The position numbers and the translations under genes were made by a program. Under the pieces are notes generated by a model. The model was given only the letters and a program-made list of their open reading frames with translations, was not told where the DNA came from and did not search any database. Shown piece by piece: positions 41,503-50,191 of a DNA stretch of 64,000 nucleotides. Origin of the DNA: Streptomyces sp. SID13031 (GTDB taxonomy: Bacteria > Actinomycetota > Actinomycetes > Propionibacteriales > Kribbellaceae); the NCBI RefSeq assembly GCF_010548305.1, contig NZ_JAAGLV010000006.1, forward strand, positions 1 through 64,000, in the 5' to 3' direction. Every line of letters begins with the position of its first letter. The stretch's first letter is position 1.

Positions 41503-44309
41503 CGGATACCGCCCCCGACCAGACCCACGGCACGCCGAGCCCGGACCTGAAAGTCATCGAGACGCGCGTCTACCGCGGCCCGAACATCTGGAGCTACGAC
41601 CCGGCGATCCATCTGGTCGTCGACCTGGGTTCGCTGGAGGACTTCCCGTCGAACACGATCGACGGCTTCACCGAGCGGCTGCTCGAGTACCTCCCCCGGC
41701 TGGACCAGCACCACTGCTCACGCGGCCGCCGCGGCGGCTTCATCGAGCGGCTGCAGGAGGGGACGTGGCTCGGGCACATCGCCGAGCACGTCTCGCTGCA
41801 GCTGCAGCAGGAGGCCGGCCACGACATGCGGCGCGGCAAGACCCGCCAGGTCAAGGGCGTGCCCGGCCGGTACAACATCATCTACTCGTACGCCGACGAG
41901 GGCGTCGGCCTGGCCGCGGGTGAGCTCGCGATCCGGTTCGTGAACTACCTGGTCCAGCCGACCGAGGACTTCGACTTCACCACCGAGCTGGAGAAGTTCA
42001 TCCGGCAGGCGGAGCGGAGCGCCTTCGGGCCGTCGACGCAGGCGATCGTGGACGAGGCGGTGTCCCGCGACATCCCGTGGATCCGGCTGAACAAGTACAG
42101 CCTGGTGCAGCTCGGTCAGGGCGTGCACGCGAAGCGGATCCGGGCGACCATGACGTCCGAGACCGGCTCGATCGCCGTGGACGTGGCCGGCGACAAGGAC
42201 CTCACCACCAAACTGCTCGCCTCCGCCGGTCTGCCGGTACCGCGGTCCGCCTCGGTCCGTGAGGTCGAGGAAGCCGTCTCGGCGGCGAACAAGATCGGCT
42301 ATCCCGTCGTCTGCAAGCCGCTCGACGGCAACCACGGCCGCGGTGTCTGCCTGAACCTGCAGGACGCGGACGCGGTCCGGGAGGCCTTCCCGATCGCGGC
42401 CGACCAGTCGCGCCGCGGTTCGGTGATCGTGGAGAGTTTCGTCACCGGCAAGGACTACCGCTGCCTGATCATCAACGGGCGGATGGAGGCCATCGCCGAG
42501 CGGGTACCGGCGCACGTGGTCGGTGACGGCGTGCACACCGTCGCCGAGCTGGTCGACATCACCAACGCGGACCCGCGTCGTGGCGTTGGCCACGAGAAGA
42601 TCCTGACCCGGATCACGGTGAACTCCGCCGCGCGTGAGCTGGTGAAGTCCCAGGGCTTCGAGATGGACGACGTGCCGCCCGAAGAGACGATGGTGAAGCT
42701 CACCCTCACCGGCAACATGTCCACCGGTGGGATCTCGATCGACCGGACCTTCGAGGCGCACCCGGAGAACGTCGAGATCGCCGAGGAGGCGGCCCGGATG
42801 ATCGGGCTGGACATCGCCGGGATCGACTTCATCTGCCCCGACATCACCCAGCCGGTCCGCGAGACCGGTGGCGCGATCTGCGAGGTGAACGCGGCACCTG
42901 GCTTCCGGATGCACACCAACCCGACCATCGGTGATCCGCAGTACATCGCGAAACCCGTCGTCGACATGCTCTTCCCACCGGGCGCGACCAGCCGGATCCC
43001 GATCATCGCGGTGACCGGCACGAACGGCAAGACGACCACCTCGCGGATGATCAGCCACGTCTTCAAGGGGATGGGCCGCAAGGTCGGGATGACGTCGACC
43101 GACGGCATCGTGATCGACGAGCGGCTGGTGATCCGGTCGGACGCGTCCGGGCCGAAGTCCGCCCGGATGGTGCTGCAGAACCCGCGGGTCGACTTCGCCG
43201 TGTTCGAGGTGGCTCGCGGCGGGATCCTGCGGGAGGGTCTCGGGTACCAGCGCAACGACGTCGCCGTGGTGCTGAACATCCAGCCGGACCACCTGGGCAT
43301 GCGCGGCATCGACACGCTGGAGCAGTTGGCCGACGTCAAGGGCGTGCTGGTCGAGGCGGTTCCGCGCAACGGGTTCGCAGTACTGAACGCCGATGACCCG
43401 CTGGTCCGGAAGATGCGCCGGAAGTGCTCGGGCGAGGTGGTCTGGTTCAGCATCGCCGAGCCGGGCAGCGAGGTCCGGGAGTACATCGAGGGGCACTGCC
43501 GGCGCGGTGGCCGTGCGGTCGTCCTGGAGCGCTCCGACCTGGGCGACATGATCATCATGAAGCACGGCCGGCGCTCGATGCAGCTGGCCTGGACGCACTT
43601 GCTGCCGGCAACGTTCGGCGGCCGGGCGATGATGAACGTGCAGAACTCGATGGCCGCCGCGGCCGCCGCCTTCGCCGCGGGCGCGCCGCTGCACGACATC
43701 CGGCAGGGCCTGCGGACGTTCAGCACCTCGTACTACCTGTCCCCCGGCCGGTTGAACGAGATCGACGTCGACGGGCGCACCGTGATCGTCGACTACTGCC
43801 ACAACGCCCCAGCGATGCGGATGCTCGGCGACTTCGTCGACAAGCTGGGCGAGAGCCTGAACGCCTCGTCCGAGCTCGGCCGCTCGTCGCGGATCGGTGT
43901 CATCGCGACGGCGGGCGACCGGCGCGACGACGACATGCGCGAGCTGGGCGAGGTCGCGGCGCACCACTTCGACGTGGTGATCGTCCGCGAGGACGCCCGG
44001 CTGCGCGGCCGCGAGCGCGGCAGCACGGCCGAGCTCGTCACCGAGGGCGTCCGCGCTGCGATGGAGAAGGGCGCGCGCTGCCGTCAGGTCGAGACGGTGC
44101 TGGAGGAGCTGACCGCTGTTCAGCACGCACTGTCCCGGTCGAACCCAGGCGACCTGGTCGTGCTCTGTGTGGACCAGCACCAGCAGGTGCTGTCCCACCT
44201 CGAGTCCGTGTCCCACCTCGCACAGGCCGGCGCCCGCTCCGGCGACGAGGGCGGCGACCCGGACTTCGTGAAGCCGGACGAGTCGGAAGCTGACCAGTCA
44301 GCGGAGTAA
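41499..44309 (+). CDS. cphA: Cyanophycin synthetase
   Basis: The 936-residue protein has three parts. The N-terminal CphA domain (IETRVYRGPNIWSYDPAIHL; LGHIAEHVSLQLQQEAGHDM) runs to about 200. An ATP-grasp domain follows (GYPVVCKPLDGNHGRGVCLN; FVTGKDYRCLIINGRMEAIA; ICEVNAAPGFRMH), then a Mur-ligase domain from about 490 (AVTGTNGKTTTSRMISHVFK; FEVARGGILREGLGYQ; VDYCHNAPAMRML). ATP-grasp adds Asp to the backbone and the Mur-type site adds Arg. Coupled to cphB by a four-base overlap. A nitrogen and carbon reserve polymer is therefore likely in this organism. Confidence 0.95.
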   Translation: MTDTAPDQTHGTPSPDLKVIETRVYRGPNIWSYDPAIHLVVDLGSLEDFPSNTIDGFTERLLEYLPRLDQHHCSRGRRGGFIERLQEGTWLGHIAEHVSLQLQQEAGHDMRRGKTRQVKGVPGRYNIIYSYADEGVGLAAGELAIRFVNYLVQPTEDFDFTTELEKFIRQAERSAFGPSTQAIVDEAVSRDIPWIRLNKYSLVQLGQGVHAKRIRATMTSETGSIAVDVAGDKDLTTKLLASAGLPVPRSASVREVEEAVSAANKIGYPVVCKPLDGNHGRGVCLNLQDADAVREAFPIAADQSRRGSVIVESFVTGKDYRCLIINGRMEAIAERVPAHVVGDGVHTVAELVDITNADPRRGVGHEKILTRITVNSAARELVKSQGFEMDDVPPEETMVKLTLTGNMSTGGISIDRTFEAHPENVEIAEEAARMIGLDIAGIDFICPDITQPVRETGGAICEVNAAPGFRMHTNPTIGDPQYIAKPVVDMLFPPGATSRIPIIAVTGTNGKTTTSRMISHVFKGMGRKVGMTSTDGIVIDERLVIRSDASGPKSARMVLQNPRVDFAVFEVARGGILREGLGYQRNDVAVVLNIQPDHLGMRGIDTLEQLADVKGVLVEAVPRNGFAVLNADDPLVRKMRRKCSGEVVWFSIAEPGSEVREYIEGHCRRGGRAVVLERSDLGDMIIMKHGRRSMQLAWTHLLPATFGGRAMMNVQNSMAAAAAAFAAGAPLHDIRQGLRTFSTSYYLSPGRLNEIDVDGRTVIVDYCHNAPAMRMLGDFVDKLGESLNASSELGRSSRIGVIATAGDRRDDDMRELGEVAAHHFDVVIVREDARLRGRERGSTAELVTEGVRAAMEKGARCRQVETVLEELTAVQHALSRSNPGDLVVLCVDQHQQVLSHLESVSHLAQAGARSGDEGGDPDFVKPDESEADQSAE

Positions 44310-44387
44310 CCGAATCGTGAGCGGGGACACACGGGGTGTCCCCGCTCTTCCGGGAACTCGGATGGCCGAAGCGTCGTTGGCCTGTCC

Positions 44388-44921
44388 GTGAAGACGAAGC
44401 TGCTGATGGCCGGTCTGGCCGTCGCCCTGCCCCTCCTGGTGTCCTCCTGCGGCGCCTCCGATACCAAGGCCCCGACCACCCAGGCCGCGGTGACCACCCC
44501 CGGCGTGCTCGTCGAGGACGCCTGGGTGCGCGCGACGGTCGGGTCCAAGGACACCACGATGACGGCGGCCTTCATGTCGCTGACCAACCCGGGCAAGAGC
44601 GACATCTCGTTGACGTCGGCAACGTCTCCGGTGGCCGGCCTGGTGCAGCTCCACGAGATGGCGATGAAGGACGGCAAGATGGTGATGCAGGAGAAGGCCG
44701 GTGGCATCAAGGTGCCCGCCGAGTCACACGCGCACCTCGCGCCGAGCGGTGACCACGTCATGCTGATGGGGCTCAAGCAGCCGCTCAAGCCGGGCGACGA
44801 AGTACCGGTCACGCTGAAGTTCTCCGACGGCTCCACGCACGATCTGACCGTGCCGGTGAAGGCGTTCACCGAGGAGGAAGAGCACTACCACCCGTCGACC
44901 ACGCCCAGCCCCACCCCTTGA
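44388..44921 (+). CDS. Periplasmic copper chaperone PCu(A)C-type lipoprotein
   Basis: The 177-residue protein has a lipoprotein signal ending VSSC, then the PCu(A)C domain: EDAWVRATVGSKDTTMTAAF, and copper ligands in the His-x-Met / Met / His / Met series (LVQLHEMAMKDGKM ... ESHAHLAPSGDHVMLMGLK). The tail EEEHYHPSTTPSPTP adds extra His residues. It hands Cu(I) to cytochrome oxidase or to other cuproenzymes. GTG start. It is fused operon-wise to a Tat-exported DyP peroxidase. Confidence 0.9.
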   Translation: MKTKLLMAGLAVALPLLVSSCGASDTKAPTTQAAVTTPGVLVEDAWVRATVGSKDTTMTAAFMSLTNPGKSDISLTSATSPVAGLVQLHEMAMKDGKMVMQEKAGGIKVPAESHAHLAPSGDHVMLMGLKQPLKPGDEVPVTLKFSDGSTHDLTVPVKAFTEEEEHYHPSTTPSPTP

Positions 44922-46096
44922 CCGGTCGTCCGTCCCGGCGGCAGCTCTTCGGGTACGCCGGAGTTGCCGCCGCGGGCGCCGCCGTCACTGGTGGAGCCGT
45001 TGCGCTAGGCAACAATACCGCCTCGCAGTCCGTTTCGGCGGTCGTTGGCCGAGACATCAACCCGTACGGCGACCACCAGCCGGCCATTGCCGCGCCGGCA
45101 CCGAAACATGCCGAGCTGGTCGCTTTGACCCTGCTGCCGGGCATCGACAAGGCGGCGCTCGGCCGGTTGATGCGGCTGTGGACCAGCGACATCGTTGCCC
45201 TCGGCGCAGGTCGTCCAGCTCCCGGCGACACGGCTCCCGAGCTGGCCGTTCCCGGTGTCGCGCTGACCGTCACGGTCGGCTTCGGACTGAAGGTGTTCAC
45301 GCTGCCGGGTCTCGCTGCGTCGAGGCCGCACGGGTTCAGCGACGTACCGGTGATGTCGCATGATCGGCTGCAACCAGGGTGGACCGGTGGCGATCTGCTG
45401 GTGCTGGTGGGTGCGGACGACGCGGTGTCGGTCGTACACGCCGTACGGCGGCTGGTGGCCGATGCAGCGCCGTTTGCGAAGCCGTTGTGGCGGCAGACCG
45501 GGTTCTGGAACGTGACCGGGCCTGATGGTCAGGCCGTCACCGGGCGAAATCTCTTCAACCAGGTCGACGGCACCGGCAATCCCGCGCCGGGCACTCCGGA
45601 CTTCGACAGCACGGTCTGGGCACCCGACGGTGGTACGACCCTGGTCGTCCGGCGGATCAGCCTCAACCTGGACACCTGGGACGAGCTGACGCGCTCCGAA
45701 CAGGAGCGCGCGGTTGGCCGCAAACTGTCCAACGGCGCGCCGCTGACCGGTACGGCCGAGCACGACGAACTCGACCTGTTAGCCCGCGACGCCGACAACC
45801 AACTGGTGATCGCCAAGAACGCGCACGCGCGCCTGTCCCACCACTCCGAGAACGACGGACGGCGGATCTTCCGCAAGGGCCTCAACTACGTCCAGGACAC
45901 CGGCGCCACCCGCGAGTCCGGCCTCATCTTCCTCAGCTACCAGGCTGACCTGGTCAGCCAGTTCCTCCCCCTGCTGGCCCGCCTCGACGCCGCGGACGCC
46001 CTCAATGAATGGACCACCACGATCGGCTCAGCCGCCTTCGCAATCCCACCGGGATTCCACGAAGACGGCTGGCTGGCCCAGAAGCTCCTCGCCTGA
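44918..46096 (+). CDS. DyP-type heme peroxidase, Tat-exported
   Basis: The 392-residue protein has a twin-arginine leader (PSRRQLFGYAGVAAAGAAV), and the class A/EfeB-like body with NLFNQVDGTGNPAPGT (the G-x-x-D-G heme motif reads Q-V-D-G) and the proximal His in VIAKNAHARLSHHSENDGRR. It oxidises dyes, phenolics or porphyrins with peroxide. The start is TTG, overlapping the chaperone stop (TTGA); no ATG or GTG fits. Usual EfeU and EfeO partners of an iron-uptake EfeB are absent. Confidence 0.9.
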   Translation: MTGRPSRRQLFGYAGVAAAGAAVTGGAVALGNNTASQSVSAVVGRDINPYGDHQPAIAAPAPKHAELVALTLLPGIDKAALGRLMRLWTSDIVALGAGRPAPGDTAPELAVPGVALTVTVGFGLKVFTLPGLAASRPHGFSDVPVMSHDRLQPGWTGGDLLVLVGADDAVSVVHAVRRLVADAAPFAKPLWRQTGFWNVTGPDGQAVTGRNLFNQVDGTGNPAPGTPDFDSTVWAPDGGTTLVVRRISLNLDTWDELTRSEQERAVGRKLSNGAPLTGTAEHDELDLLARDADNQLVIAKNAHARLSHHSENDGRRIFRKGLNYVQDTGATRESGLIFLSYQADLVSQFLPLLARLDAADALNEWTTTIGSAAFAIPPGFHEDGWLAQKLLA

Positions 46097-46103
46097 CCTA
46101 CCA

Positions 46104-46160
46104 CCTTGTGCACCACCTGAGCGGATCGCTCGCGGCAGGATGCTCACGTGGCGCACAAGG
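46104..46160 (+). terminator. Bulged hairpin after the DyP gene
   Basis: Arms CCTTGTGC (46104-46111) and GCACAAGG (46153-46160), continued by CCAC/GTGG and TGAGC/GCTCA with single-base bulges. It starts eight bases after the stop. Confidence 0.6.
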
Positions 46161-46216
46161 CGAGAGCCGGCGAGCGGCTGACGCCCCACGGAAGGGCGCC
46201 CAAGGTCGGAACGGTG

Positions 46217-46307
46217 TCGTTTGGGGGGTTAACCCCTGAGGTGGTGGGTTGCCTGCCCGGGTTCTGAGCAGGCAACCCACCGTTTGAGGGGTTACCCCCT
46301 CAAACGA
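46217..46307. repeat. Nested palindromic intergenic element, copy 2
   Basis: Outer 24-base arms (46217-46240 and 46284-46307) pair at 20 positions; each is itself close to palindromic around GGTTAACC or GGTTACC. An inner hairpin has arms GTGGGTTGCCTGC (46244-46256) and GCAGGCAACCCAC (46268-46280). The block GAGGTGGTGGGTTG is identical to the one in the copy at 28518-28606 and sits at the same offset. It too lies between convergent genes. Confidence 0.72.
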
Positions 46308-46389
46308 CGGGGTTCCGCCTTGGTGGCAGCGGGTGAAACCCCCTGGTGGGGGCGGGAGGAGGGCGAGTCAGGCGCCGCCCGGCTGAGTG

Positions 46390-46734
46390 TTAGCCCGCGC
46401 GGAAGCTGAGGAACTTGGTGCTTGGGTAGCTGTGGAAGTTGCCGGCGGGCTCTACCGACGCGATGCCGGTGCAGTTGGCGGTGCGGTACAGGTAGATGTC
46501 CTTGGTGCTCCAGTTGAAGAGTGCGCCGGGGACGAAGGGCAGCACGGTGCAGGAGGTACTCGGAGCGGGGTACTGCACAGTCTTGCCGCTGAAGCTGGTG
46601 GTTTCGTAGAAGCAGGCGATGCCTTGGACACAGGCGGTCGAGGCCGACTGGTCCTGGTACGCCGAAGCTGGGGTGATGCCGACCGCGACGACGGCGGCCG
46701 CTGCGGTGGCTCCGAGAGCGAGGCGAAGTTTCAC
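46390..46734 (-). CDS. Secreted peptidase inhibitor I36-like protein
   Basis: The 114-residue protein has a signal peptide (MKLRLALGATAAAAVVAVGI, cleavage after ASA) and a small beta-gamma crystallin-like domain with four Cys (ACVQGIACFYETTSFSGKTV; CTVLPF; FNWSTKDIYLYRTANCTG). That fold and spacing fit the I36 (SMPI) metalloprotease-inhibitor family common in streptomycetes. An M4 metalloprotease is encoded 10 kb away; a functional link is only a guess. Confidence 0.8.
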   Translation of the reverse strand: MKLRLALGATAAAAVVAVGITPASAYQDQSASTACVQGIACFYETTSFSGKTVQYPAPSTSCTVLPFVPGALFNWSTKDIYLYRTANCTGIASVEPAGNFHSYPSTKFLSFRAG

Positions 46735-46808
46735 GAGGGGTCCTCCGGGAAGATGGGCGGTTTCCCTGACACCCGAAAGCCTATAGTTGAGATTTCACTA
46801 AAGCGGTT

Positions 46809-47651
46809 TTAGCGGCGTGCCGGAAGCAGTCGCCGCTTCGGGTCCTCGCGGTCGATCCAGTCGAGGTCGTCGGACAGCACCGCGTCGTTGCTCCGGCCGT
46901 CGTCGACGGTGGGCGGCGGAGGCGGCGGTGGCAGCGCGCGGACCTTGAGGGCGACCATCGGGATCGCGAGCAGCACGGCCAGCGCCAGCCAGGGCCAGTA
47001 CTCCCGCAGCAGCGGCTCGAAGCCGTCGAAGAACGCGTCGGTACCGGCGTTGGCGATCACGTCGGTCGGCTTGCCTTTGGCCGCTGTCACCGCCTGGAGG
47101 CCCTCGACGACCGCGAACGACGCCAGGTAGAACGCGGTCAACGGCAGCCAGAAGTACGCCGATCGCCAGCCGCGCCGCCAGCAGGCGACGTACAAGAGGA
47201 TGGTCAGGCCGACCGTGACGAGCAGCCCGTTGAGCTGCCACAGCCAGCGCCAGTCCTGCAGTTCATCGGCCGGGCGCAACGCGTACCAGGCGACCGGCAC
47301 CGACAAGGCGAACGCCGCCAGCACCGTACTTCGGGTGCCCAGGGCACCGAAACCCGCGCCGACAACGCTTGCCACCAGCAACGTCGCCAGCAAACCCTTG
47401 TCCGACAATGAATAGTCACTCAGCCACCAGGAGCCCCCGGCAACGATCAGGATCAGTGGTGCCGCGATCCGGACGCGGCCGACGATCAGGCCGGCCAGCA
47501 CTCCCCCGGTGAATCCGCCCAGGACGAGCAGATCCAGCCGGGTCCCGACGAAAGTGGTCGAGCCTGACGGCAGCCCGTTCAGGTAGGTCGGCGCGAAGCC
47601 GGCCACGAACCAGGCGACCACCGCCGCTGGTATCGACCACAAATAACGCAT
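46809..47651 (-). CDS. Multi-pass membrane protein of unknown function
   Basis: The 280-residue protein has about seven hydrophobic helices in residues 1-230, including VLGGFTGGVLAGLIVGRVRI and WLALAVLLAIPMVALKV, followed by a proline run (PPPPPP) and an acidic cytoplasmic tail DDLDWIDREDPKRRLL. I do not recognise the family. It lies between the I36 gene and the Mur ligase, on the same strand as both, with a 38-base gap to the Mur ligase end; it could be the last gene of the fabG-fabI-ligase operon. Confidence 0.7.
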   Translation of the reverse strand: MRYLWSIPAAVVAWFVAGFAPTYLNGLPSGSTTFVGTRLDLLVLGGFTGGVLAGLIVGRVRIAAPLILIVAGGSWWLSDYSLSDKGLLATLLVASVVGAGFGALGTRSTVLAAFALSVPVAWYALRPADELQDWRWLWQLNGLLVTVGLTILLYVACWRRGWRSAYFWLPLTAFYLASFAVVEGLQAVTAAKGKPTDVIANAGTDAFFDGFEPLLREYWPWLALAVLLAIPMVALKVRALPPPPPPPTVDDGRSNDAVLSDDLDWIDREDPKRRLLPARR

Positions 47652-47689
47652 GTAACCCCGATCCGCCCCGGGCGGTGGGGTCCCGGGGA

Positions 47690-49378
47690 TCAGTGCTGTG
47701 CTCGTTCGACCTTCGCCTTCAAGGTCTCCGGGTTATCGACGGTAGCCCCCTCGGACCGCAACCAGGCGTCAAGACTCGCCCGATCCTGCAAAGCCATCAC
47801 CGCGACCACGTCACCGGCCTGCGCTTCGCGGACCAGCGCCTGGGCCGCCTCGAGTTCGGTCGGGAAGGACGGTACGTCGTCGACGCCAACCGAACTGGCG
47901 CCTTCGCGGAAGACGGCCTCCAGTTCCTCCGGCGGCCGGCCACGCAGGTACTCGCCCTTGTGCCCGATCACCACCCGGTCCGCGCCGCGGGCGCCGATCG
48001 CACCCATCGCGACGACCATCTCGTCGGCCCGGTCACCGGGCGAGCCGAGTGCCAGCAGCAGCCGCCCACTCGGTTGACGGACGCCGTTCATGATCTCCAG
48101 CAGCGCTTCCAGGCCGGCCTCGTTGTGGGCGAGGTCGATCACGACGGTGAAGTCGCGGACGGAGTACATGTTCATCCGGCCCGGGTTGTTCTCGGCCGGG
48201 GAGAACGTGCTGAGCCCCTCGATCACCGCGGCGCGCGGCAGCCCGAGGCCGAGGGCGGCCGAGGCGGCGGCGAGCGCGTTCTCGACGTTGTAGTGCGACA
48301 GCCCGGACAGCGTCATCGGGACGTCGACGACCTTCAGCAACGGCTCGGCGTCGCTGGACTGGTCGAGCACGGTGATGAACCCGTCCAGCACCGTCGTCGC
48401 GCGGCCACCCTCGTCGAGCACGCTGCGGATCGACGGCGAGTCGGGGTCGCGGGAGAACACCCAGCACTTGGCCGGCGAGTCGAGCCGCATCGCGAACGTT
48501 CGCGGGTCGTCACCGTTGACCACGCACCAACCGCGCGGCCGGGTGATCTTGGTGATGACCGCCTTGACCTCGGCGAGCTGGTCCACGGTGTCGATCCCGC
48601 CCAGGCCCAGGTGGTCGGCGGTCACGTTGGTGACGACGGAGACGTCGTTGTAAGCCACTCCGACACCGCGACGAAGGATGCCGCCGCGCGCGGTCTCGGT
48701 GACAGCCAGCTGGACGCCCGGCTGGGACAGCACCTGACCGGCACCGCTAGGCCCGGAGAAGTCGCCGTACTTGACCAGCTCGCCGTCGAAGTACACGCCG
48801 TCGGTGCTGGACCAGCCGACGTGCAGGCCGGCCGCGCGGCCGATGTGCGCGATCATCCGCGAGGTGGTCGTCTTGCCGTTCGTGCCGGTGACGGCGACGA
48901 CGGGGATCTTCGGCCGCAGCGTCGGCGGCGAGTTACCGGCCGGCTCATTGCGGACCCGGTCGCCGACAGTCGCCACCAGCTCGGGCAGCTCCTCAGAGCC
49001 AAAGGCATCGACCACCTCGACGATCGCCTCGCCGAGCGCCCGGGCGCGCCCTTCATGCGCCCACGGGAACGCCACCACGAGCCGGTGCACATCGGTCTCG
49101 GACCGGACCCGTACGCCGATCCGCCCGATCCCCGCCTCGCGCGCGATCCGCCGGACGATGTGCCCGACGACCCGGACGGCGAATCGCTGCCGGAACCCCG
49201 ACCCGATCCGCCCGGGGCGGGTCGCACCGAGCCCGAGCGCCTGCCCGTAGGCCTTCGCGGCCGGCGCCGGCGCGTCGATGAGTGCCGTCAGGTCGAGCGT
49301 GAGCTTGACCGCCGCCCGGCTGAAGTACAGGTTGGCGCCGTCCAGAACGCGGAGCTCTACCAAGGAAGTGGTCAGCAC
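47690..49378 (-). CDS. CphA-like Mur ligase lacking the ATP-grasp domain
   Basis: The 562-residue protein begins with a CphA-type N-domain (LVELRVLDGANLYFSRAAVK, aligned with the start of CphA) and ends with a CphA-type Mur ligase (AVTGTNGKTTTSRMIAHIGR near residue 164, ETARGGILRRGVGVAYNDVS, IDLAHNEAGLEALLE). The ATP-grasp module of about 270 residues that lies between them in CphA is absent. It may ligate an amino acid to a peptide or to a cell-wall or polymer substrate; it should not elongate an Asp backbone. Its GTG shares a base with the fabI stop (TAGTG). Confidence 0.85.
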   Translation of the reverse strand: MLTTSLVELRVLDGANLYFSRAAVKLTLDLTALIDAPAPAAKAYGQALGLGATRPGRIGSGFRQRFAVRVVGHIVRRIAREAGIGRIGVRVRSETDVHRLVVAFPWAHEGRARALGEAIVEVVDAFGSEELPELVATVGDRVRNEPAGNSPPTLRPKIPVVAVTGTNGKTTTSRMIAHIGRAAGLHVGWSSTDGVYFDGELVKYGDFSGPSGAGQVLSQPGVQLAVTETARGGILRRGVGVAYNDVSVVTNVTADHLGLGGIDTVDQLAEVKAVITKITRPRGWCVVNGDDPRTFAMRLDSPAKCWVFSRDPDSPSIRSVLDEGGRATTVLDGFITVLDQSSDAEPLLKVVDVPMTLSGLSHYNVENALAAASAALGLGLPRAAVIEGLSTFSPAENNPGRMNMYSVRDFTVVIDLAHNEAGLEALLEIMNGVRQPSGRLLLALGSPGDRADEMVVAMGAIGARGADRVVIGHKGEYLRGRPPEELEAVFREGASSVGVDDVPSFPTELEAAQALVREAQAGDVVAVMALQDRASLDAWLRSEGATVDNPETLKAKVERAQH

Positions 49379-50154
49379 TAGGCACCCATCGCGTGAAAGC
49401 CGCCGTCGACGTGGATGATCTCGCCGGTGGTGGAGGGGAAGAAGTCACTGAGCAGAGCGACGATCGTCTTGCCGGTCGGCTCCAGGTCGGACGGGTCCCA
49501 GCCCAGCGGTGCCTGCTCCAGCCAGGGACCCTCGAACTTCTCGAAGCCCGGGATCGCCTTCGCGGCCAGCGTCTTCAGCGGACCCGCTGAGACCAGGTTG
49601 CAGCGGATCCCAAGAGCGCCCAGGTCACGCGCGAGGTAGCGCGAGGTCGACTCCAGCGCCGCCTTGGCGACCCCCATCCAGTCGTAGCCCGGCCAGGCCA
49701 CGGACGCGTCGAAGGTCAGCCCGACGATGCTGCCGCCACTGCTCATCAAGGGCGCACACGTCACCGCGAGAGACTTCAGGCTGTACGCCGAGACGTGCAC
49801 CGCGCGCGACACGTCGTCCCACGGACCCTCGAGGAACTTGCCACCGAGGATCGTCTCCGGGTTGCCGTAGGCAATGGAGTGGACGACGCCGTCCAGGCCG
49901 TCGACGTGTTCGCGGATCGCGGCCGGCAGCGCGGCCAGGTGGTCGGCGTCGGTGACGTCCAGCTCGATCACCGGCGGCGTGACGGGCAACCGGCCCGCGA
50001 TCCGTTTGGTGATACTCAGCGCCCGGCCGAAGTTGGAGATCAGCACCGTGGCGCCTTGTTCCTGCGCCACCTTGGCGGTCGCGAAGCCGATCGAGGAATC
50101 GAGCGTCACGCCCGCGACCAGGATCCGCTTGCCGTCGAGGATGCCCACCGGCAT
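49378..50154 (-). CDS. fabI: Enoyl-ACP reductase (InhA-like)
   Basis: The 258-residue protein has the FabI/InhA pattern: GKRILVAGVTLDSSIGFATAKVA at the start, VDGVVHSIAYGNPETILGG, FDASVAWPGYDWMGVAKAAL with Tyr and Lys of the active site, and VSAGPLKTLAAKAIPGF. It does the last step of fatty acid elongation. GAAGGAAGG lies two bases before the ATG region. fabG is 37 bases upstream, giving the mabA-inhA order of mycobacteria. Confidence 0.94.
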   Translation of the reverse strand: MPVGILDGKRILVAGVTLDSSIGFATAKVAQEQGATVLISNFGRALSITKRIAGRLPVTPPVIELDVTDADHLAALPAAIREHVDGLDGVVHSIAYGNPETILGGKFLEGPWDDVSRAVHVSAYSLKSLAVTCAPLMSSGGSIVGLTFDASVAWPGYDWMGVAKAALESTSRYLARDLGALGIRCNLVSAGPLKTLAAKAIPGFEKFEGPWLEQAPLGWDPSDLEPTGKTIVALLSDFFPSTTGEIIHVDGGFHAMGA

Positions 50155-50191
50155 TGCCTTCCTTCTAAAAAAGTGGTCTCAAAAGAAGTAG

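Noticed and set aside
41718..44216. Open frame of 832 codons on the minus strand
   Set aside because: It is antisense to cphA, its composition is the typical His/Arg/Asp-rich shadow of GC-rich coding sequence, and no family pattern is visible.
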